A stretch of 64,000 nucleotides of DNA, from NCBI GenBank assembly GCA_943333275.1, contig CALQSQ010000008.1, forward strand, positions 1 through 64,000. Direction: 5' to 3'. The notes below the pieces were generated by a model. That model saw only the letters and a program-made list of their open reading frames with translations, did not search any database and was not told the origin of the DNA. Of the stretch, positions 57,349-64,000 are shown piece after piece. A program made the translations under genes and the position numbers. This DNA comes from Akkermansia muciniphila (lineage in GTDB: Bacteria > Verrucomicrobiota > Verrucomicrobiia > Verrucomicrobiales > V1-33). Numbering within the stretch: the first letter of the stretch is position 1; the number at the start of each line of letters is the position of its first letter.

Positions 57349-57948
57349 TTATTCAGCGGCGGGAGCGGGGGCTTCAGCGGCGGGGGCTTCGACAACCGGA
57401 GCGGGAGCGGCGGTTTCAGCAGCGGCAGCCGGGGCTTCAGCGGCAGGAACCGCAACAGCGACGGGAGCGCCAGATTTTTCAACGTGGGCCGCGATAACGC
57501 GGGCCAGGGCGCCAGCCGGGGCATTAAGGACGCCAAGGAGTTTGGAGAGCAGGTTGTCCTTGCTGCCGACTTCGGCGAGTTCGTTGACGGCGGCCGCGTT
57601 CAGGAATGTTCCATCCAGCACACCACTTTTGACGGTGCCTTTTTGGATTTCGGCTCCGTAGGTTTTCATCACCTTGGCGGCGGCACAGACGTCCTGCGGG
57701 CCGAAGACAATGGCGGTTTGGCCCTTGAGGTCGGCTTCAATTTCCTTCGGGTAGCCCCTGGCTTCGCCGACGGCCTTGATGTAGCTGTTCTTGCTGACGT
57801 GGAACTGCGCGCCGGAGGCCTTGAGGCGTTTGCGCACTTCGTTGAACTGCGGGACGGTCATGCCGGTGTAGTCCACCACGAGCATGAAAGGACTGGTGTT
57901 GATGCGCTCCAGCAGTTGGTTGCTGATGATTTTTTTATCGGGATTCAT
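57349..57948 (-). CDS. rplJ: ribosomal protein L10 with extended C-terminal tail
   Basis: The 199-residue protein has the L10 fold (LLERINTSPFMLVVDYTGMT, RKRLKASGAQFHVSKNSYIK, TAIVFGPQDVCAAAKVMKTY). The usual length is about 165; here a tail of roughly 40 residues made of Ala, Pro, Val and Glu is added. L10 anchors L7/L12 to the ribosome and, with L12, can repress its own operon in E. coli. The gene lies between rplA and rplL. Confidence 0.95.
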   Translation of the reverse strand: MNPDKKIISNQLLERINTSPFMLVVDYTGMTVPQFNEVRKRLKASGAQFHVSKNSYIKAVGEARGYPKEIEADLKGQTAIVFGPQDVCAAAKVMKTYGAEIQKGTVKSGVLDGTFLNAAAVNELAEVGSKDNLLSKLLGVLNAPAGALARVIAAHVEKSGAPVAVAVPAAEAPAAAAETAAPAPVVEAPAAEAPAPAAE

Positions 57949-57987
57949 TTGGGAAGTAAGTCGTTAAAATGGGTAAAAACCGGGGGC

Positions 57988-58692
57988 TTAGTTCCGGGCG
58001 TATTTGGAGGCATCGATGATCAGGCCGGGGCTCATGGTGGCGGCGGTGGTGATGCTGGTGATGTATTTGCCCTTAGCGGTCGCGGGCTTGGCGCGGTAGA
58101 TGGCTTCGATGAGCGCCTCGGCGTTTTCCTTCAACTGTTCGGGAGTGAAGGAAAGTTTGCCAACGGAGCTGGAAATGTTGCCATTGCGGTCGAGCTTGAA
58201 GTCCACCCGTCCGGCCTTGACGGCCTTGACGGCGTCTGCGGTGGCGTCGGTGACGGTGCCGGTCTTGGGATTGGGCATCAAGCCGCGAGGCCCGAGTTGG
58301 CGACCCAGTTTCCGAACTTCGGCCATGGCATCGGGAGTAGCGATGGCGACATCAAATTCCATCCAGCCTTCCTGGATTTTCTTGATCAGGTCCTCGTAGC
58401 CCACGAACTCGGCACCGGCTTCCTTGGCGGCCTTTGCGGCATCGCCCTGGGCGAAAACGAGCACGGTGACTTTTTTGCCGGAGCCGTGTGGCAGCGGACA
58501 GGTGGCGCGGATCATTTGATCGCCCTTCTTCGGATCCACGCCCATGCGGCAGGAGACGGTGACGGTCTGGTCAAATTTCGGGGCGGGGAGTTTTTTCAGC
58601 GTGGCCATGGCCTCGTCGAAGGAATAGACTTTTCCTGCGGGGGCGAGTTTGGCGGCTGCGGTGTAACGTTTGCTTCTTTTGGTTTGGGCCAT
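57988..58692 (-). CDS. rplA: ribosomal protein L1
   Basis: The 234-residue product matches L1: FDQTVTVSCRMGVDPKKGDQ, VRKLGRQLGPRGLMPNPKTG and the C-terminal AKGKYITSITTAATMSPGL. L1 binds 23S rRNA and, in many bacteria, the rplKA mRNA leader. It lies 101 bp downstream of rplK and 39 bp upstream of rplJ. Confidence 0.97.
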   Translation of the reverse strand: MAQTKRSKRYTAAAKLAPAGKVYSFDEAMATLKKLPAPKFDQTVTVSCRMGVDPKKGDQMIRATCPLPHGSGKKVTVLVFAQGDAAKAAKEAGAEFVGYEDLIKKIQEGWMEFDVAIATPDAMAEVRKLGRQLGPRGLMPNPKTGTVTDATADAVKAVKAGRVDFKLDRNGNISSSVGKLSFTPEQLKENAEALIEAIYRAKPATAKGKYITSITTAATMSPGLIIDASKYARN

Positions 58693-58793
58693 GTGGGTTT
58701 TTGCAGTGCGAACGAGTTTTTGGCTCTCCTGCGGTTGGGTGTTTAGTGGGTGAGAGTGTCTGAAAGTAGGAAAAGTATGGGAGCCTTCAGATC

Positions 58794-59219
58794 CTAGGCT
58801 TCGACTTCCACGCCCATTTGGCGGGCGGTGCCGGCCATGATGCGCATGGCGGCTTCTTCGCTGTTGGCGTTGAGGTCGGGCATTTTTTGCTTGGTGACTT
58901 CGGCGAGTTGTTTTTTGGTCAGCTTGCCGACCTTTTCCTTATGGGGAACCTTGCTGCCGCTGGCGAGTCCGAGGGCCTTCTTGATGAGGGCGCTGGCGGG
59001 TGGCTGCTTGGTGATGAAGGTGAAGGACTTGTCCTTGTAAACAGTGATGACCACGGGGAGGACATCGCCGGCGGACTTCTGGGTCGCGGCGTTGAATTCC
59101 TTACAGAAGGACATGATGTTCACGCCAGCCTGACCGAGGGCGGGACCTACGGGCGGGGCTGGATTGGCTTGACCTGCAGGGATCTGCAGCTTGATGGTCT
59201 TGATGATTTCTTTGGCCAT
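58794..59219 (-). CDS. rplK: ribosomal protein L11
   Basis: The 141-residue product matches L11: [56 protein letters not shown] and a C-terminal [12 protein letters not shown]. It helps form the GTPase-associated region of the ribosome. It follows nusG by 77 bp in the conserved cluster. Confidence 0.97.
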   Translation of the reverse strand: MAKEIIKTIKLQIPAGQANPAPPVGPALGQAGVNIMSFCKEFNAATQKSAGDVLPVVITVYKDKSFTFITKQPPASALIKKALGLASGSKVPHKEKVGKLTKKQLAEVTKQKMPDLNANSEEAAMRIMAGTARQMGVEVEA

Positions 59220-59296
59220 GGATGGGGATTGTTCGGATTAGGAGGTTATAAAATGAGGTGGAGGAGGGCAGTGCGTAAAATGGGGTGGGGCGAAGT

Positions 59297-59872
59297 TTAC
59301 TCCGTGGATTTTTCCACCTGGTAGAATTCGAGATCAACGGGGGTATTGCGGCCGAAAATGCTGACGGAGACCCGGAGTTTGCCTTTTTCGTGGTCGATTT
59401 CCTCCACGATGCCGATCTGGCCATCGAAGGGACCATCGTTGACCTTGACGGCATCGCCGGGTTCGAAGGCGACCTTGGGCTTCACGTTGTCCTCGCGCTC
59501 CCGGATCTGCATGAGCATCGTTTCCACTTCCTTGGGGCGCATCGGGGTGGGCTTGTGCTTGGTGCCGGCGAAATTGATGATGCCCGGGGTGTCCTTGATG
59601 AAATACCAGGCCTTGTCCACGAGGTTGCCCTCGGGGGTGAGGAGGTTCATGTTCACCAGGAGGTAGCCTGGGAAGAACTTGCGCTTGCTCTCGGCCTTCT
59701 TGCCGTTGCGGAATTCCGAGACCCGCTCCTGGGGCATCAGAATCTCAAAGACGACGTCGGCCATTTCCTCGGTCTTCAGACGGCGGGTAAGGTTCTCCTT
59801 AACCTTGTTCTCCTGGCCGGATAGAACATGGATGACATACCATTGATCGCGCTCTCCTGGAATAGCTCCCAT
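59297..59872 (-). CDS. nusG: transcription antitermination/elongation factor NusG
   Basis: The 191-residue product has the N-terminal NGN domain (WYVIHVLSGQENKVKENLTR, FFPGYLLVNMNLLTPEGNLV) and the C-terminal KOW domain (FEPGDAVKVNDGPFDGQIGI). It binds RNA polymerase and Rho or ribosomal S10. It lies after secE in the usual order; the 222-bp gap to secE (59873-60094) shows no tRNA or other gene. Confidence 0.96.
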   Translation of the reverse strand: MGAIPGERDQWYVIHVLSGQENKVKENLTRRLKTEEMADVVFEILMPQERVSEFRNGKKAESKRKFFPGYLLVNMNLLTPEGNLVDKAWYFIKDTPGIINFAGTKHKPTPMRPKEVETMLMQIREREDNVKPKVAFEPGDAVKVNDGPFDGQIGIVEEIDHEKGKLRVSVSIFGRNTPVDLEFYQVEKSTE

Positions 59873-60094
59873 GATGTTTAGGTGTGAGATGAAAGGGGTT
59901 GAATAAAAGGGTGTGAAAAGGGGGGAATGGCGGGGCGGGGCAACCGCATCTCCACTGCCATGCAGCGGAGCGAAAATAACTTAAAAACAATCGAACTTAG
60001 TGACAGACTCGGGGTGGTTGATAAAGTGCGGGAACATCGGGCCATTCCATTCGTTCCGCCCTTTCAAAGCACCGCCGGAAGCGGGAAAGGGGAA

Positions 60095-60313
60095 TTAATA
60101 CGTGCCTGTCAGGAAACGCATCACCCCCACCATCACCAGGTCCCAGAAGTTGACAAATGCCCCCAGCAGCAACATGGCGACAAACACAACAATGGTGGAA
60201 TCCGTAAGCTCCCGGAATTTTTTAAAACCGGATTCTTTGGGATCCCAGGGCCAAGTTGTTTTGTGCAACTCGATGTTTACCTCGGAGAAAAATTTGCGTA
60301 ATCTAGATAGCAT
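60095..60313 (-). CDS. secE: protein translocase subunit SecE
   Basis: From the ATG at 60313 the product is 72 residues with the SecE pattern: a basic N-terminus, FSEVNIELHKTTWPWDPKES, and one membrane helix (TIVVFVAMLLLGAFVNFWDL). Alternative start at 60328 adds five residues. It stabilises SecY in the membrane channel. It heads the secE-nusG-rplKAJL-rpoBC cluster; no tuf gene or tRNA-Trp precedes it here. Confidence 0.93.
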   Translation of the reverse strand: MLSRLRKFFSEVNIELHKTTWPWDPKESGFKKFRELTDSTIVVFVAMLLLGAFVNFWDLVMVGVMRFLTGTY

Positions 60314-60469
60314 GGCGTGGACGCGCAATCAAACGTAGCCACCCCCAATGTCAAGGGGGGAATCCGGGAAATTTTTGAAATTTTCGCTTATTTTTCCGCC
60401 CTGTTTGCAAATCCGTGGGGCGGTGGTTTCCGAGATAGCTCTTTTGCGAGGAGGTGCCACACTTGAGGT

Positions 60470-61885
60470 ATGAGCAATTGGGTGATCGTCGAGGTGGTGG
60501 TTCTCTGGGTGTTGACCTGGGGCCTGATCCCGTTTGTGCTCGCACAGCGGACCAAGACGCCGGTGGCGATGCTGGCGTGGATGTGGGCCATTCTGCTGCT
60601 GCCGGTGGTGGGGGCGGTGGCGTTTCTGCTTTTTGGCACGGAGCGGGTGCAGCGGAAGCGGCTGAAACTGGTGGAGGCGTTCCGGCATTCGGTGGATCAG
60701 TCCCACGGCGCGCTCACGGAGGAGGAGCTGCGGTCGGACCTCGGACAGGAATGGCCGGAGCTTTACCGCATCAACCACACGCATGCTACCCAGGGCAACC
60801 ATGTCCAGTTGCTGCCGGATGGCGTGGCGTTTTTTCCCCGCCTGCTGGAATTGATCGAAACCGCCGAGAGCCACGTCTGTCTGCAATTTTACATTTGGGA
60901 GACGGATGAAACTGGCTGTCGTCTGCGGGATGCGCTGGTGGCTGCAGCGCGGAGGGGGGTGGCGGTCCGGGTCCTGCTGGATGAGGTGGGGAGTGTGTGG
61001 CTGAGGCGCTCGTTTTTCGCGGATCTGGTCGCAGCCGGGGGGAAATTTTCCTGGTTCGGGACATTTGCACCGTTGCGGGGATCGTTGCATCTGAATCTGC
61101 GGCATCACGGCAAGTTGGTGGTGGTGGACAGCTCCATAGCCCTCACCGGTGGCATGAATGTGGGGGACGAATATTGGAAAGGATCGGGTCGCGAGCTGCC
61201 GTATCGGGATCTCCAAGTCGCGGTGCAAGGTCCGGCGGTGTTGCAACTGATGCAGCAGTTCGCCCAGGATTGGTATTTCGCGACGCGGGAGGCCCTGACG
61301 CAGGAGTGCTTCTATCCCCCAGCACCCCACCCTGGGCAGGCCTCGGTTCAACTGGTGGCCGGAGGACCGGACAATGATCTTAATGAGGTACAGTTGTCGG
61401 TGCTCTCGCTGCTGCATCGCGCGCGGGAGCGGATCTGGATCATTACGCCGTATTTCGTGCCGGAACCGCCGTTGATGGCAGCTCTGCAGTTGGCGGCCAT
61501 GCGGGGGGTGGACGTGCGGATCATCGTTCCGGGCAAGGGAAATTATTTCTATCTAACCGCGGTCACGCGGAGTTACTACGAGGAGTTACTGCCGCACGGG
61601 GTCCACATTTACGAGTATCAGCCGAGGATGCTGCATGCCAAGGTCGTCACCATTGATGGACGTTATGCGATGACTGGCAGTGCCAACATGGACATCCGGT
61701 CGTTGCGGATCAATTTCGAGCTGAATTTGTTGATCGCGGGCGACGGAATCGTCCCGCAATTTGAAAGGATGATGGAGCAGGATTTCAAGCACTCCGAACG
61801 TGTGGACTGGGGTAAATTCAGGCACCGCCCGCTGCGTCAGAAAGTCGCCGAAGCCATTTGTCGACCCCTGGCTCCCCTCCTGTAG
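60470..61885 (+). CDS. cls: cardiolipin synthase (phospholipase D family)
   Basis: The 471-residue product has two N-terminal membrane helices (VVLWVLTWGLIPFVLAQRT and AMLAWMWAILLLPVVGAVAF) and two PLD catalytic HxK motifs: RHHGKLVVVDSSIALTGGMN near 210 and LHAKVVTIDGRYAMTGSANM near 388. It joins two phosphatidylglycerols into cardiolipin at the inner membrane. It is read away from secE, so the 156-bp gap between them must hold both promoters. Confidence 0.93.
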   Translation: MSNWVIVEVVVLWVLTWGLIPFVLAQRTKTPVAMLAWMWAILLLPVVGAVAFLLFGTERVQRKRLKLVEAFRHSVDQSHGALTEEELRSDLGQEWPELYRINHTHATQGNHVQLLPDGVAFFPRLLELIETAESHVCLQFYIWETDETGCRLRDALVAAARRGVAVRVLLDEVGSVWLRRSFFADLVAAGGKFSWFGTFAPLRGSLHLNLRHHGKLVVVDSSIALTGGMNVGDEYWKGSGRELPYRDLQVAVQGPAVLQLMQQFAQDWYFATREALTQECFYPPAPHPGQASVQLVAGGPDNDLNEVQLSVLSLLHRARERIWIITPYFVPEPPLMAALQLAAMRGVDVRIIVPGKGNYFYLTAVTRSYYEELLPHGVHIYEYQPRMLHAKVVTIDGRYAMTGSANMDIRSLRINFELNLLIAGDGIVPQFERMMEQDFKHSERVDWGKFRHRPLRQKVAEAICRPLAPLL

Positions 61886-61990
61886 GCAAATGAGCCGGAA
61901 ATTTTCCTTGCCCCCACCTTTCAAGTCACTCATGCATATTCCGGTAGCAAGGAAGGCACTCCGCTCCCCCCGCTCCCTTCGCCAGTCATC

Positions 61991-62992
61991 ATGCCAGCTT
62001 TAAAAGAGTATACCTGTCCGAACTGTCGTCGGCTGACGATCCTCGATTCCACCCGCCCGCTGGAGGATCAGAAGTGCCATCTATGCACCGAGGCTCTTTT
62101 GGTCAATAAGGGGGTGGTGCGTTGGAGAAGCGGTGCCACCATCACGCCTGACGCCGAAGCTTGGCTGGCGGCCTCCAATTCCGAATCCGTGGCTCGCAGC
62201 CACGAAAAATGGCTCCTCCGGGTGACGATACTGATCGGCGTAATTGTGCTACTGGTCTTCGGTTGGATGGGGATTCGACTTATCGCGAAGGATGACATCA
62301 CCACACCCAGCCGGCCGGCCTTCGTTCCGCTGCCAGCCCCTCCCTATTACGACCCCAAGTCTCTGGCGAATGAAGTGCTGACCGCGAATTCTGCCGATGA
62401 ACTGCTGCCGTTGATGCGGCAGGGACCCGGAGTGAGGGAAATGATGGCCACGTGGCGGTTTCCCCTGGGAGGCAGGGTGCAGACGGTTTCCCCTGTGCAG
62501 GTCTTCGAAGGTCACTCCCTGCAGCGAGTGAATTTAACCTTGGAATCGGGCCGCCATCTGCGGCTCTTTGTGGATAACAGCAATGGAAAATATCTCGCCG
62601 ACTGGCCATCCTTCGTGGGGGCCAGCGATTTGACCATGGCTCAGTTGCTGCAACAGCGTCCCACCTCGCCTGTGCTGATGCGCGTTCTGGTGGCCGCCAC
62701 CGACCATGCGGTGGCACCCTTTGAGAATGCACGGAAATGGTTCTGCATCCGGATATTTGCCCCTGGGCAGGAAGAATCCTGCTATGGCTACCTCGCACTG
62801 GACAACCCCGTTCTTGCCAGCCTGACCAAACGCATCCCCCTCCATTCCGAGAGGGCTACCCCTGAAGACCGCGCTGAGAACGAGGGCGTCGCCCTCCCGC
62901 TTGCCTTGCGCGTGGCGTTTCCAAAGAATGGAACATCCGCCGATCAGGTGGAAGTCCTGGAGGTGCTGGGTCACGGGTGGTTTATTCCTTGA
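61991..62992 (+). CDS. zinc-ribbon membrane protein of unknown function
   Basis: The 333-residue product begins with a zinc ribbon made of CPNC (residues 9-12) and CHLC (about 29-32), then has one membrane helix (LLRVTILIGVIVLLVFGWMG, about 75-96). The large C-terminal part (about 110-333) is predicted outside the cytoplasm and is beta-rich (RFPLGGRVQTVSPVQVFEGH, RRVNLTLESGRHLRLFVDNS-like). The family is not recognised. It lies between cls and bioB on the same strand, 105 bp after cls. Confidence 0.7.
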   Translation: MPALKEYTCPNCRRLTILDSTRPLEDQKCHLCTEALLVNKGVVRWRSGATITPDAEAWLAASNSESVARSHEKWLLRVTILIGVIVLLVFGWMGIRLIAKDDITTPSRPAFVPLPAPPYYDPKSLANEVLTANSADELLPLMRQGPGVREMMATWRFPLGGRVQTVSPVQVFEGHSLQRVNLTLESGRHLRLFVDNSNGKYLADWPSFVGASDLTMAQLLQQRPTSPVLMRVLVAATDHAVAPFENARKWFCIRIFAPGQEESCYGYLALDNPVLASLTKRIPLHSERATPEDRAENEGVALPLALRVAFPKNGTSADQVEVLEVLGHGWFIP

Positions 62993-63037
62993 GTCGGCGG
63001 ACCACGTGGGTTATCGGGAAACTTTGAAATTCCTCCC

Positions 63038-64000
63038 ATGACCTATTCCGAACTCCACCGCATCTACCACCAGCCCTTCTTTGAACTCCTCAAACAGGGG
63101 CGTCAGGTGCATGAGGAAAACTGGCCGGCGCAGGAAGTGCAACTTTGCACCCTGCTGAGTATCAAAACTGGTGGGTGCAGCGAGGATTGTTCCTACTGCG
63201 CCCAGAGTGCGCGCTATGATTCCGGGGTGAAGGCGGAAAAACTCATGGCCAAATGCGACATCCTCGAGCGTGCCGAGGCCGCCCGGGCCAATGGTTCCAC
63301 CCGCTTCTGCATGGGCGCCGCCTGGCGGGGGGTTCGGGCCGGAACGGATCGATTTAATCAGGTGCTCGATATCGTCCGGGACGTTTCCAAGCTGGGCATG
63401 GAAGTCTGCGTGACCCTTGGCGAACTCGGTGCCACCGAGGCCGCGCAACTCAAGGAGGCGGGTGTCACCGCCTACAATCACAATCTGGATACCTCCCCGG
63501 AACACTACCCCAATATCGTCACCAGCCACACGTTTCAGGACCGCCTGCGCACCATCCGTCATGCCCAGGATGCGGGCATGAGTGTTTGCAGCGGTGGCAT
63601 TCTGGGACTTGGTGAAACGATCGCAGATCGCCTGCGCATGCTGGAAATCCTCAGCGAATTCAATCCACAACCGGAAAGCGTGCCCATCAACAGCCTCATG
63701 CCCATGCCCGGCACTCCCCTGGCTGAACAGGCACAGGTGCAGGTGTTCGACTTGGTGCGCATGATCGCCACCACCCGCATTGCCATCCCGCGCGCCAAGG
63801 TGCGACTCTCGGCGGGACGCACCCTGCTATCGCGTGAAGCACAGGCGCTGTGTTTCTTTGCCGGTGCCAATTCCATTTTCTACGGGGATAAATTGCTCAC
63901 CGCCGCAAATCCCGCGGTGCAGGAAGACCAGGCGCTGCTCCGGGAGCTGGGCCTGACCACTCAGGAACCCAATCCCGCCATGTCGGCCCCCTCCGCCAAT
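63038..64000 (+). CDS. bioB: biotin synthase, 5' part (runs off the window)
   Basis: An open frame of 321 codons from the ATG at 63038 to the window end, without a stop, encodes biotin synthase. The radical-SAM cluster motif is CSEDCSYC (CxxxCxxC) inside KTGGCSEDCSYCAQSARYDS. Further marks are MGAAWRG, NHNLDTSPEHYPNIVTSHTF, ICSGGI-type VCSGGILGLGETIADR and INSLMPMPGTPLA. It inserts sulphur into dethiobiotin. The usual length is about 320-345, so few codons are missing. It begins 45 bp after the zinc-ribbon gene. Confidence 0.95.
   Translation, partial: MTYSELHRIYHQPFFELLKQGRQVHEENWPAQEVQLCTLLSIKTGGCSEDCSYCAQSARYDSGVKAEKLMAKCDILERAEAARANGSTRFCMGAAWRGVRAGTDRFNQVLDIVRDVSKLGMEVCVTLGELGATEAAQLKEAGVTAYNHNLDTSPEHYPNIVTSHTFQDRLRTIRHAQDAGMSVCSGGILGLGETIADRLRMLEILSEFNPQPESVPINSLMPMPGTPLAEQAQVQVFDLVRMIATTRIAIPRAKVRLSAGRTLLSREAQALCFFAGANSIFYGDKLLTAANPAVQEDQALLRELGLTTQEPNPAMSAPSAN

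Noticed and set aside
59873-60094. tRNA or tuf gene in the secE-nusG region
   Set aside because: tRNA-Trp and tuf often lie by secE, but I found no cloverleaf-like sequence or elongation factor frame here or in 60314-60469.

Overview
The window looks like a chromosomal segment of a GC-rich member of the Verrucomicrobia (Verrucomicrobiae-like), most likely an aerobic or facultative heterotroph. This is inferred from gene content: PEP-CTERM proteins, a TIGR04073-type exosortase-associated protein, a DUF1080 sugar hydrolase, a CotH/lamin-tail giant secreted protein, a DUF3300/DUF2950 pair, and many short intergenic repeats. No 16S rRNA or tRNA gene is visible, so the taxonomic call rests on gene families only.

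Layout. 1-3350: accessory region with a 7-bp microsatellite, three small unknown genes, an XRE regulator, an array of 21-bp partly palindromic repeats, two Verrucomicrobia-type hypothetical genes, two more simple-repeat tracts and a REP-like element. 3356-9783: DUF2950 and DUF3300 surface proteins, an esterase fused to an SMP-30 propeller, an HlyD-like adaptor and a TPR protein. 9784-12704: mazG and an acetate/cation symporter with its DUF485 partner. 12831-14976: two divergent PEP-CTERM genes (one interrupted by an in-frame stop) around an AT-rich island. 14973-20823: proB, then three pseudopilins, a GspE/PilB-type ATPase and the TIGR04073 protein. 21030-26295: a two-module AsnC/siroheme-decarboxylase-like protein, a beta-hydroxyacid dehydrogenase, an HTH-MBL fold hydrolase, a release-factor-like GGQ protein and small membrane or lipoproteins.

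26296-42105: a 41-bp minisatellite, a second full REP-like copy, the 1738-residue CotH protein, a BNR-repeat and a PQQ-type propeller pair, a GreA/B-like protein, a three-gene operon resembling oxidative L-fucose catabolism, a DUF1080 hydrolase, a cupin, a second esterase, an internally duplicated membrane protein and a YhcG-family nuclease. 42573-48210: leuB, a small lipoprotein, an ECF sigma factor, a membrane methyltransferase and aconitase. 48381-60313: the conserved secE-nusG-rplKAJL-rpoBC cluster on the minus strand. 60470-64000: cardiolipin synthase, a zinc-ribbon membrane protein and the 5' part of bioB, which runs off the window.

How it fits together. The secreted esterases, propellers, DUF1080 protein, CotH protein and fucose-type operon suggest breakdown of complex carbohydrates or esters outside the cytoplasm. 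The PEP-CTERM genes with the TIGR04073 gene point to an exosortase surface-sorting system whose core genes are not in this window. The pseudopilin/ATPase cassette lacks secretin, inner-membrane platform and peptidase genes here. The least explained parts are the two minisatellite-like arrays (21 bp and 41 bp), the paired-palindrome elements, and the pseudopilin-ATPase-TIGR04073 cluster. No clearly new enzymatic or defence system could be demonstrated from sequence alone.
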